Of a stretch of DNA of 32,760 bases, positions 15,588-23,665 are shown piece after piece (position 1 is the first letter of the stretch; every line of letters starts with the position of its first letter). The position numbers were made by a program, and so were the translations under genes. Source of the DNA: Thermoplasmata archaeon (GTDB taxonomy: Archaea; Thermoplasmatota; E2; DHVEG-1); NCBI GenBank assembly GCA_003942085.1, contig DQIQ01000015.1:1-32760 (forward strand), in the 5' to 3' direction. The notes beneath the pieces were generated by a model that saw only the letters and a list, made by a program, of their open reading frames with translations, was not told where the DNA came from and did not search any database.

Positions 15588-15600
15588 TCATTATATATTG
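15588..15600 (+). promoter_or_regulatory. TATA box of the pilin-like/Sarcinarray operon
   Basis: CATTATATATTGTG lies about 50-60 bases before the ATG at 15652. A purine-rich element and a strong Shine-Dalgarno GGGGGA (about 8 bases before the ATG) follow, so this mRNA has a leader rather than being leaderless. Confidence 0.5.
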
Positions 15601-15651
15601 TGATTTCTATTTAAAATCTGTAATTAACAAATAAGTCTGGGGGAATTATCT

Positions 15652-16140
15652 ATGAGAAATACACATAAAGTACGATCTTTTTTAAATGATGAACGAGCGG
15701 TCTCTGAAGAGTTCACCGTGCTACCTGCACTTTCTATTGTGATGATCGGGTTTGCACTCTTCATTGCCCTGCTTGCACAGACATATATGGCATACGCAGA
15801 ACATATGAATCAACTGCAGAACTATCAAACAACAGATGGCATTTTACAAAAACTGACGAACCCTGATAGTTATTTTATAAAAGAAGGCGGAGCAATCAAT
15901 CTCTCAGTATTACAGAACAACACCGGACCACTTCAGGCTCTCTGTGAGCAGTATAACCAATCAGGGATTTCTTTTCTGATTCGACTCAGCTGGAAAAACA
16001 TTACCCAGGATTTTCCAACATCCTTGCTTGCATCTCCTCAGAATCGTATAGCTGTGTCCAAAAACATAGCAGTCTACCTCAACGAAGCACAAACCACTCC
16101 TGCAACACTGTCCGTCCTACTCTGGAGGGAATCGCGATGA
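15652..16140 (+). CDS. Type IV pilin-like protein
   Basis: A 162-residue protein whose N-terminus is a class III signal: a charged leader, then DERAVSEEFTVLPALSIVMIG. Cleavage after Arg15 would leave Ala at +1 and Glu20 at +5, the hallmark glutamate of type IV pilins, followed by a 20-residue hydrophobic helix (about 22-45). The remaining 115 residues are a soluble head with Gln/Asn-rich loops and a few N-glycosylation sequons (NLS, NNT, NIT). First gene of a four-gene operon, with GGGGGA ribosome site. Its stop overlaps the next ATG by 4 bases. Likely a pilin or minor pilin of an archaeal surface appendage; specific family not recognised. Confidence 0.72.
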   Translation: MRNTHKVRSFLNDERAVSEEFTVLPALSIVMIGFALFIALLAQTYMAYAEHMNQLQNYQTTDGILQKLTNPDSYFIKEGGAINLSVLQNNTGPLQALCEQYNQSGISFLIRLSWKNITQDFPTSLLASPQNRIAVSKNIAVYLNEAQTTPATLSVLLWRESR

Positions 16141-17468
16141 AACACCGATCATTCCTTGACAATCCATTTGGTATTTCTCTGATGTACGATACAGTCCTCT
16201 TTCTTGTCATGGTGTCTCTTGCGGGAGTGATCCTCCTGCCGGTGCTCAGAACTAATAATGCGTTGGAAAGCTCCATAGACAAACACCGTGAGCAGGTGGT
16301 CGATGATGCGTTGCACGCCTATCTTGTTACTCGCGCAGATCGCTTCAGTTACCGGTTTTGCGGCTCCCTTATCGACGATATCGCGGGAAGAATCGGCATC
16401 GATAATACTTCCGACGGCCTCTATGGGAGCCTTACTTCCTGGTTGCTTGCACACGAACAACTTCATAAAACATATGCAACACTGCTTGCTGAAAAGCTCG
16501 GCTGTGAATTCCAGCTACCTATCTCTTTCTTAGGGACGAATCGGTTGAACATTTTCACCCAGGATTATGATCGAGCGCTGAACAATGAAACCAACCGATT
16601 TTTTTCTGATCTTCTAGGTGAAAAATACCAGTATAATCTCACGGCATGGTGGCATCCGATCAAGGGGATATCATTTGGAGGCGGATTTTCAGTCGGTCAG
16701 CATCCACCGACTCAAGATTGTTATGTCGCACGAAGCATTGTTATGATGCCGTATTCCCCTGTCATCTCCATTGGGAACCATACCGTCATATTTACGAAAC
16801 ATTGGGTGAAACAGCAGCTCTTCAGCAGCGATATTGGATTTGGTAGATCATCCATCCCGGCTCTTTCCAACATCACGATCATCTTTGAGAATTATACTAA
16901 CGGGCATCCTCCCTATGATAGTAAAGAAACCGCGAGCAGAGCGGCACATGAAAATCTCAGTACCCTTGTGTACGGGTTTCTCATCCACGGCATTGTCAAT
17001 GAATCAAACATCACTGTTTTTCCTGGTTTTGTCGATATGTCTCTTTCCTATGGTTTTGGGAAGATTAGAAACATCACCGCGCAATGCTTTGATTCAGTGC
17101 TGAACGAATCATTCGGTGGGGCTATTCGGTCGATTGATCGGCTCTTTGGTGCGCTGAACACTACTGCGAAAGACCCACTCTCCCAATCGATTCTTACATC
17201 GCTTAATTCGACACTTCATGACCTGCTCAATGGATCGTTTGATTCGCTAGACGAAGCATTTGATGCCGCAGAATCGATGATCAAAGAAAAAATAAATACT
17301 CTTGTGAAAGGGTTTATCGATCCCTTGATAGAGGCGTTTGTCAATGGACTCCTTGACGTTATTGACAATATCAAAGATTTTTCAGAAATGCTCATCGATT
17401 GGCTGTTCGACAGAGTTTCCCTGGATAAAGCTGAGGTGATGTTGACCATCTGGGTGGTGAGAGAATAG
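16137..17468 (+). CDS. Large secreted/anchored protein with pilin-like N-terminus
   Basis: A 443-residue protein: short basic leader, then FGISLMYDTVLFLVMVSLAGVILLPVLR, a single hydrophobic helix (about 12-37) of the pilin-like kind, and an otherwise soluble extracellular region. The head contains many Asn-X-Ser/Thr sequons (NTS, NET, NLT, NHT, NIT, NLS) as expected for archaeal N-glycosylation, and an amphipathic C-terminal half with long helices (about 330-440: AFDAAESMIKEKINTLVKGF, then IDPLIEAFVNGLLDVI). Translationally coupled to the pilin-like gene before it and followed by a third such gene. Function unknown; a minor pilin or filament adaptor is the simplest idea. Confidence 0.68.
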   Translation: MKHRSFLDNPFGISLMYDTVLFLVMVSLAGVILLPVLRTNNALESSIDKHREQVVDDALHAYLVTRADRFSYRFCGSLIDDIAGRIGIDNTSDGLYGSLTSWLLAHEQLHKTYATLLAEKLGCEFQLPISFLGTNRLNIFTQDYDRALNNETNRFFSDLLGEKYQYNLTAWWHPIKGISFGGGFSVGQHPPTQDCYVARSIVMMPYSPVISIGNHTVIFTKHWVKQQLFSSDIGFGRSSIPALSNITIIFENYTNGHPPYDSKETASRAAHENLSTLVYGFLIHGIVNESNITVFPGFVDMSLSYGFGKIRNITAQCFDSVLNESFGGAIRSIDRLFGALNTTAKDPLSQSILTSLNSTLHDLLNGSFDSLDEAFDAAESMIKEKINTLVKGFIDPLIEAFVNGLLDVIDNIKDFSEMLIDWLFDRVSLDKAEVMLTIWVVRE

Positions 17469-17524
17469 GCTTCAGACGATTATTCTCAAATGACACTGCA
17501 CGTATACCTTTTTCGGTCATTGGT

Positions 17525-20230
17525 GTGTTCGTCATCCTGGGAAGCAGCGTCACCGCAGTGTACATCTCCCGATTGGAACTGCAGAAATCCCATGAAATCG
17601 CGTCATCCCTTGATTATCACGAAATAGAACAATTACTCTACTGCGCGGAAGCTGATATCACCAATGCATTGAACATTGCAGGGATGGACGGGTTTCAGGA
17701 AATTGGTAAAAAACCGGTCATCATATCCTCGATTGGGCTCGCAGAGGATATCAATCGATACCGTGTCAAAGAAATCATCAAAGAAGAATTAAATGTCTAT
17801 CTCACCGGTCATTACCTCTACAACGTCTTCTCCGATGGCAGGTACGCAATCAATGTTGTCCTGTTTAATGAAAGCCCGATCATAGGTGCAGAGAACATCA
17901 CTCTTGAATCGTTTGCGATGCAGCTGAAAAGACCGACCATCCCACTCATCGGACCGAACGAAACCATGAATCATTCCACGTATTGGGTCGCTTCGGTACC
18001 ACTGACCATTGACATTTGGTCATTGAAAGGGGATATGTGGGAGCGGGTGACGACCCGCAGCATCGTGATTTCATCAATCCTCACCTCACGATACCCGCTC
18101 ATGGAAAGTCTGATGAGTGAATATAATCAGACGATCAATGGGACGTTTTCACCGTTGTGGACGTTTACCACTGTTTTTTCGAATCTGTACTCTCTAGCTA
18201 GAGGATTCAAACATTATCGATGTGGAAAACCATTAAATGTCGTGGATAACCGGCATCTTGCTGTTATGATAAACAGCGGGTTACTTCTCGAACAAAGTCT
18301 CGTATTTGGTAGCGTTGATCCGCTGGGCCTTGTGGAGCTTGCACGAAAAACTAAACAGATGCTAAAGCAAAATCCCCAAGATGTTCTCTCAACGTTCAAT
18401 AACGAAATGGAAGGAGACGGATATGTCGTTAACACCAGTAATGTCACGCAAGGTAGTGCGAATGTCGACGCTGAAGATCTCATCAATAAGTCCATCGATC
18501 AATGTCTACTTATAAATCTCTCAGAGATTGCAGAACGGATCCTGTATAATATCACTGCGGTTACCTTACATTTTGAGGATGAAACGGGAGGGTTCCGAGA
18601 TGAACTTGTCTTGTTTGATGACAATATCCAAGCGACATTAGATGAGGCTATTCAACGGTGGGCGAATCAATCATTTTTCTTGACAAAGGTGACGAAACAT
18701 CTGGCCATAAATACGACGGCTCTCAATGAACTGCAAATGATCATCTCTGAGATCTATCGTGATACGATGTCGACAAAGATCATAGACCGTCATGTTGTAA
18801 CAGAGGTCTGGGGTAAGCCTGGTGAAGGCTGGACTGATGGTGGCGGGAGCATTTGGAATGCGACCAGTTTTATCGCTCTTTCCAAACAGGACTTAAAGCC
18901 ACCTAAAGGACAGATCAAGCCAGGATATGCGCTCTACGAGGAGCTGTACAATGTCTCCTATGAGCGGATCCATTTTTGGTGGCAGATGCAAGGCCAAATG
19001 GTTAACGATTCTATCGTTGAAATAAAGGTATGGAATAACGTAACCGATCTGCTAGAAGAATCGGTGAGTCTCCAGAGTCTTTTACAAAATTACACGGTGT
19101 ACCGTGGCTCCCAGAATGATGTCGTTGATATACTCTATTATAATGGAACTCTCAATGACCCAAATTTAGAAGAGACACTGAATAGCTATCTTGCGCTATA
19201 CCCAGATTCATCACCAGAAAAACAGGAAATGATTACAAATCGGAGCAATGCAAGGACAACAGGCCTGGCTGTAGAACTGAGCGGGTCGTATGAAGGGTGG
19301 GTCCTGGATGAGGCATGGGATGCACTGGATGAAATCCTCGGATCGATACGTAACATCACCCTTGATCCAAGTATCAATACCGCGAACTATCCAAACCCCG
19401 TTCTTCTTGTTGAAATGGCGAAAAATGATCTTATCACCAAATACAACGTACACGTCGCCGAATATCTGGATTACTCTAGCTATCATCCTGGACCTGATTT
19501 TTGTAGTGTTGGAAAGAAGGCGGTGTACTATTCTCGTGAATGGTACGCTTCTTTTGTGAAAAATACGTCTGACGCTGTTTTTTCCCAAATTACTGCACAA
19601 CTTACGAGTGCGATCGAGGCTGCGATACCGCCAGATGTATACCTTCATTCAAAAAATATTACCGAGACCTTGGATGATGCGTCTGATGCGATACAAAATC
19701 AATTCACCATCCCGTTTGGATATAACATGACACTTACTCGATTTGATGCTCAGGGGACTTTCCCGTGGAATGAAACGGTTCGTCTCGCCGTAGACCAATA
19801 TCCTAATTATCTTGATCCCTTTGAAAAAACGCAATGGGGAAACGAAGAGCTTTGGAGCTTAAAGATTCGGAATCGATGCATGCTTGGTCCAACCGGTCTT
19901 CCCATCCTTCCTCCATCACCAGTCAGTCCTTGGTTGTTGACACTGAACCTCTGGGTGCTTGATGTGCAAGGGGAATATGCGAACTTTAAAATCATTGATT
20001 CCAGTGATGAGACGATCTTCAACCCGCTCCTTGGACATGAGCCTCAGACATATGAACGAGAATTAAAAGTCATTACGGTTGCAAATACGACACTTGGTGA
20101 AAATACACGCATCTCCTTTGGTTTTACGACTGTAGCTTTCGGGCTTGTTCCACCGTGGGGGATGATGGTTGGTGACATTCAGGAAAACTGGTTCGATGAT
20201 CATACCATGGGTTTTGATGAAGGACAATAA
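17525..20230 (+). CDS. Very large pilin-like surface protein (start codon upstream and unusual)
   Basis: From the GTG at 17525 the frame encodes 901 residues, but the pilin-like leader lies before it: the open frame continues to 17435 and reads FRRLFSNDTARIPFSVIG just upstream of VFVILGSS, matching a class III signal and the first half of the membrane helix. The only codon well placed after GGTGGTGA is an ATA at 17465, overlapping the previous gene's TAG as ATAG. After the helix comes a giant soluble head with many N-glycosylation sequons, an acidic and aromatic composition, and no enzymatic motif I recognise. Third gene of the operon. Perhaps the main adhesin or tip of the appendage; pure inference. 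Confidence 0.7.
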   Translation: MFVILGSSVTAVYISRLELQKSHEIASSLDYHEIEQLLYCAEADITNALNIAGMDGFQEIGKKPVIISSIGLAEDINRYRVKEIIKEELNVYLTGHYLYNVFSDGRYAINVVLFNESPIIGAENITLESFAMQLKRPTIPLIGPNETMNHSTYWVASVPLTIDIWSLKGDMWERVTTRSIVISSILTSRYPLMESLMSEYNQTINGTFSPLWTFTTVFSNLYSLARGFKHYRCGKPLNVVDNRHLAVMINSGLLLEQSLVFGSVDPLGLVELARKTKQMLKQNPQDVLSTFNNEMEGDGYVVNTSNVTQGSANVDAEDLINKSIDQCLLINLSEIAERILYNITAVTLHFEDETGGFRDELVLFDDNIQATLDEAIQRWANQSFFLTKVTKHLAINTTALNELQMIISEIYRDTMSTKIIDRHVVTEVWGKPGEGWTDGGGSIWNATSFIALSKQDLKPPKGQIKPGYALYEELYNVSYERIHFWWQMQGQMVNDSIVEIKVWNNVTDLLEESVSLQSLLQNYTVYRGSQNDVVDILYYNGTLNDPNLEETLNSYLALYPDSSPEKQEMITNRSNARTTGLAVELSGSYEGWVLDEAWDALDEILGSIRNITLDPSINTANYPNPVLLVEMAKNDLITKYNVHVAEYLDYSSYHPGPDFCSVGKKAVYYSREWYASFVKNTSDAVFSQITAQLTSAIEAAIPPDVYLHSKNITETLDDASDAIQNQFTIPFGYNMTLTRFDAQGTFPWNETVRLAVDQYPNYLDPFEKTQWGNEELWSLKIRNRCMLGPTGLPILPPSPVSPWLLTLNLWVLDVQGEYANFKIIDSSDETIFNPLLGHEPQTYERELKVITVANTTLGENTRISFGFTTVAFGLVPPWGMMVGDIQENWFDDHTMGFDEGQ

Positions 20231-20231
20231 A

Positions 20232-20873
20232 ATGATCAGAACGATGGGTGTTGCTATCTTGATTGGTGTTCTTTTTGTATCCTCGCTTGTCCCCGTATGC
20301 ATCGCTGGTGAAACCGCATATGGGTCTGTTCACGCATGGTTCCGAGCATCTGATGGGATGTGGGAGAATGCGACCGTCCATCCCTTGCTGCGACGAGGTG
20401 AGCCTTTCGATATAAAAATCGTGGTGACTACAAAGACCGATCTTAAAGCATTTTTCCTCAAACTCCACGAGATAGGTACGCCAGTCTATGAGGTCGTCGA
20501 AGGCCCGACCGCAATGGAGAAGCTTTTCGAAAACCGACAGACGATGATATCTAACCAGTTCTTTTCTTATCTTTGGAAAATACGAATCAAGGCTGATACA
20601 ACCTGGGTGAACGGATATGCACCGCTGGAGCTGTTCGTACAGTTCAACAAAAACGATACCGATGAATCTTCTGTGAATTTTGATGTGATTAATGCCTTTA
20701 TCATCGATCAACCATGGGAAAAGGATAGACAAGAAAACATCACTGAAAGTTTTTCTTCTCCACAAAGGCATAACATCGTGGTCCCTGGTTTTACATTTGC
20801 TTGTATACTCATTGTAGTGGTTTTCTTAAGTTTCATCCTACGTGCAAGACAACAAAAACGAAAGCTTAGATGA
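20232..20873 (+). CDS. Sarcinarray-like (MAST-domain) membrane-anchored surface protein
   Basis: A 213-residue protein with signal peptide (about 1-25), an extracellular beta domain (27-165), a C-terminal membrane helix (about 183-203) and a basic tail RARQQKRKLR. The domain matches what I remember of the Sarcinarray family of Methanosarcinales: AYGSVHAWF, EPFDIKIVVTTKTD, KLHEIGTPVYEVVEGP, then WVNGYAPLELFVQF and INAFIIDQ. Sarcinarray proteins are secreted proteins of unknown role that occur in paralogous arrays. The ATG at 20232 is two bases after the stop of the big pilin-like gene and begins the signal peptide; the frame opens at 20169 but that would put the signal peptide inside. Fourth gene of the operon. 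Confidence 0.8.
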   Translation: MIRTMGVAILIGVLFVSSLVPVCIAGETAYGSVHAWFRASDGMWENATVHPLLRRGEPFDIKIVVTTKTDLKAFFLKLHEIGTPVYEVVEGPTAMEKLFENRQTMISNQFFSYLWKIRIKADTTWVNGYAPLELFVQFNKNDTDESSVNFDVINAFIIDQPWEKDRQENITESFSSPQRHNIVVPGFTFACILIVVVFLSFILRARQQKRKLR

Positions 20874-20912
20874 GAAATTTTTTTCCTGAGATGTTTCCTG
20901 CGTACCTCTCAA

Positions 20913-21398
20913 TTATTTCTTTTTAGTCTCTTTTCTCTTCTTTTTTGCTGATTTCTCTAATGAGCGATGATATAACAGATATGGTTCTTCTTCCCATCCG
21001 GTTTTCTCATAGACCTGATGAGCCGACCTGTTGGTCTTATGCGCATAAAGTCTTAGAAAAGCTACATCTTGCTTGTGTGCCAACAGACTGGCGTGGTTCA
21101 GCAGCTTCGTGAAAACACTTTTTTTCCGCCACTCTTTCTGGACATACACGCTTTGGACCCACCAGACCGGTTTGTTTCTCCAGTCGCTCCATTCGACCGT
21201 GATCATCAATTGTCCAACGATGCTGCCGTTTTCCTCGGCGACAAGGTAGAATCCTTTCGATTTATCAGACAGCAAGGCGTTTACTCCCGCCCGGATTGTC
21301 TCTGGTTTTAGGATAACATTTTCAGTTTCTTTGGCTAGAGCCCTGTTCTGTGCTGCGATTACCTCTGCATCCATTCGTCGCGCAGTCCGTATCATCAT
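20913..21398 (-). CDS. GNAT-family N-acetyltransferase
   Basis: A 161-residue GNAT protein: MMIRTARRMDAEVIAA N-terminal strand/helix, the central strands GFYLVAEENGSIVGQLMITVEW, the acetyl-CoA loop region VQSVYVQKEWRKKSVFTKLL and FLRLYAHKTNRSAHQVYEKTGWEE with the typical Asn and Tyr. The usual R/QxxGxG pyrophosphate loop is degenerate here (RKKSVF), so cofactor affinity may be altered or the loop is simply divergent. A Lys-rich tail (KSAKKKRKETKKK) ends the protein. No ribosome site is seen; a TATA-like GAAATATTAAAACC about 25 bases upstream suggests a leaderless mRNA. Substrate unknown. It converges on the Sarcinarray operon. Confidence 0.85.
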   Translation of the reverse strand: MMIRTARRMDAEVIAAQNRALAKETENVILKPETIRAGVNALLSDKSKGFYLVAEENGSIVGQLMITVEWSDWRNKPVWWVQSVYVQKEWRKKSVFTKLLNHASLLAHKQDVAFLRLYAHKTNRSAHQVYEKTGWEEEPYLLYHRSLEKSAKKKRKETKKK

Positions 21399-21457
21399 AC
21401 GAGAAAAAAAGAACGAATTGCCTGGTTTTAATATTTCGAAAAAACGATATGGTAAAC

Positions 21458-22864
21458 CTATCGATGAAAGATCGCTTTGAGGGATGAGAAAAATATTGAG
21501 AGATATGACTGAAGATAGGTCATATCTTTCGATCGCAGTGATGTTTTAAGAAGATTTATAAAAAAGCTCGGCCGTCCATAATACGACCGTTGAGCCTGTA
21601 TGCAATACTTATAGAGCTCTTCGGTCGTAAAATTCCCTAAGCCCCGGGATTTATCAGCAACAACAAGATATTCTTTTTTACTGATCTTCCCTTCAGCTAC
21701 TGCTTGATTCCATAGTTCAGAGCCAATCATATATCGCAGCGGTAGAAAGGACACCGAATCAAGGGGAAGGGATTTAGCAAACAGCAGTGTTTTCTGGAAA
21801 TGCTCTGCTGTTTCGAACGGTGCACCAAAGATGAACGAGCCGATAGTGAAAAACCCGGTCTCATGACTCAAATGAACCGCCTTTTTTATAGCTTCTACGG
21901 TTGTTTTTTTATCATAGAAATCGAGGACATCCTGGTTTCCTGATTCCAGACCAAATTGGATGTGGGTGACACCTGCCTGTTTCATTTTCTTGTAGAGATC
22001 CTCATCAGCTAAATCGACTCTGGTTGCGGTGACCGAGAATTTCAGGTCAAGCTTCTCCTTTATGATCGCATCGAACAGTGCATACGCTTGCTTTGTGTTT
22101 GCTGGAAAACAATCGTCTGCAAAAACAGCGTGTCTATATCCCTGTCTTTTTATTTCCCGGAGCTCTGCGAGGATGTTTTCCGCTGATCGCATCCGGTATC
22201 GTTGCATGGAAACCATGCTTCTGGAACAAAAGCGACAGCAATATGGGCAACCCCTGCTGGTGATGATTGCAGTGAATTCACCTGCCTTCAGATGAGGATC
22301 GTATTCACGACCATATACATAGTGTTTCACAAGATGGCGCGCAGGAAAAGGAATGGTGTTAAGATCGCTGATGAGCTGAGCTGGCAGCCCCTGTTTGATC
22401 CCATGAGTTGTCTGATACATGATCCCTGGGATATGTGAGAACTCTTTTTTTTTCAGCAATGCCTGTTTGATGTCTCTGATAACTGATTCGCCATCGATTT
22501 GAACACTTATATCAGCCTGTGTTTCTTCCAAGGCTTTTTCCGGCAGAATAGCGCTATGTGGGCCACCGATGATGATCGGAACATCAGGCCGCTGATGTTT
22601 TATCAGGTCAATGAGCCTTTTTACCTCACAAGCTGAAGGGCTCAGTACAGTCATGCCAATAGCATCGGCGATCTGAGCTTCAGTGAGAAGTTTTTTTTCA
22701 TTATAGGGTTCTGCGGAAAAATCAAGTATGGTAACCTCATCACCATCGTCTTCAAGCACCTTTGCAACATACAAGAGACCCAAGGGTGGTGAAAGTCCAT
22801 AGAAAACACGAGTTGACTTGATAAAATAAGGTTCTTGAGGAGGATAAATCAATAACCACTTCAT
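21458..22864 (-). CDS. B12-binding-domain radical SAM enzyme
   Basis: A 468-residue protein with an N-terminal cobalamin-binding Rossmann domain (about 1-150: LLIYPPQEP..., VTILDFSAEP, IIIGGPHSAILPEKAL) and a radical SAM barrel whose iron-sulfur cysteines are Cys206, Cys210 and Cys213 in SRGCPYCCRFCSR, plus the FGLES(G) SAM-binding element and GSFIFGAPFET. Such B12-radical SAM proteins often methylate unactivated carbons or phosphinates, or act in hopanoid, lipid and Mg-protoporphyrin-type chemistry. No His ligand of the DxHxxG type is visible in the B12 domain. A Shine-Dalgarno GGGAG is about 6 bases upstream. Neighbours do not reveal the substrate. Confidence 0.9.
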   Translation of the reverse strand: MKWLLIYPPQEPYFIKSTRVFYGLSPPLGLLYVAKVLEDDGDEVTILDFSAEPYNEKKLLTEAQIADAIGMTVLSPSACEVKRLIDLIKHQRPDVPIIIGGPHSAILPEKALEETQADISVQIDGESVIRDIKQALLKKKEFSHIPGIMYQTTHGIKQGLPAQLISDLNTIPFPARHLVKHYVYGREYDPHLKAGEFTAIITSRGCPYCCRFCSRSMVSMQRYRMRSAENILAELREIKRQGYRHAVFADDCFPANTKQAYALFDAIIKEKLDLKFSVTATRVDLADEDLYKKMKQAGVTHIQFGLESGNQDVLDFYDKKTTVEAIKKAVHLSHETGFFTIGSFIFGAPFETAEHFQKTLLFAKSLPLDSVSFLPLRYMIGSELWNQAVAEGKISKKEYLVVADKSRGLGNFTTEELYKYCIQAQRSYYGRPSFFINLLKTSLRSKDMTYLQSYLSIFFSSLKAIFHR

Positions 22865-22956
22865 AGCAGCTCCCGGGCTTGAGTCTTCAGGATTCTTACC
22901 GTCACCATCATATTTCTTTTATCTCTATTTTCTTTATTAAACATACCATACCATCT

Positions 22957-23589
22957 TCAATGATGAAAACTGGGACGTGTATCAGATTGATGCATGATTT
23001 GATGGGATTTGAGATCTGCTAAGGTCTTTAACATGAGAAACATAATGATAAGTGGTGTTTCCGCTGATGGTACTAACGCGGAGAAGAACCCTGCTGCAAT
23101 AATAGTCAAATGCATAGGGAAGATTCTTTTATACGGCTCAAGGAATATGTCTTTTGTTGAAAAACCAAAACTTTTCTTTTCCCAGATGTAATTCTTCAGG
23201 AATGAGTACAGATGATTGATAAAAAAGAGCAATCCGATGAAGATGATTCCGATGAGGTCAGGCTTTCCAAAGTAAAAACCGGAGCTTTTATTTGTTGAAA
23301 TAAAAAAGAGAAACACCAAATACACAATATGAAAAAAACCGTAATGACACGTAAAAAAAATGGAGTTTTTGATGACGGCCAGAAAATTTCCTTTTTGTTT
23401 ATCTCGATACCCTGACATAAGAAGTTTTACCACGGTAAAGAGCCCTATAATGATACTTTGAAGCCAGTATCCCCACAGCAAAGTAAAGATGCTCCAATGC
23501 AGAATAATAGCAAGAACGATGGTGATTAGGTTGCTACAGACCAGCATCTTTGCTGAGGATTCTAAGTCAGTCCATCGTCTCATGTCCAT
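22957..23589 (-). CDS. Integral membrane protein of DUF6498 type
   Basis: A 210-residue membrane protein with about six hydrophobic segments. I think it belongs to DUF6498, on the basis of LLWGYWLQSIIIGLFTVVKL near 38-58, HYGFFHIVYLVFLFF, and the C-terminal PYKRIFPMHLTIIAAGFFSAL with conserved Arg and His. Function unknown in the family. It stands alone between the radical SAM and C10 protease genes. The conserved Tyr, Arg and His in or near membrane segments could bind a substrate or metal, but that is speculation. Confidence 0.65.
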   Translation of the reverse strand: MDMRRWTDLESSAKMLVCSNLITIVLAIILHWSIFTLLWGYWLQSIIIGLFTVVKLLMSGYRDKQKGNFLAVIKNSIFFTCHYGFFHIVYLVFLFFISTNKSSGFYFGKPDLIGIIFIGLLFFINHLYSFLKNYIWEKKSFGFSTKDIFLEPYKRIFPMHLTIIAAGFFSALVPSAETPLIIMFLMLKTLADLKSHQIMHQSDTRPSFHH

Positions 23590-23665
23590 AGGCTGTGCGT
23601 ATCAAGCCAGCTCTATTAAAAGGAATACGAAATTTTTCCCTGCTAGTATCTCAGAATAAATGAAT

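Noticed and set aside
20124-20771. 215-residue minus-strand open frame over the Sarcinarray gene
   Set aside because: Antisense to two well supported genes, with a His/Arg-rich composition and no ribosome site or recognisable domain.
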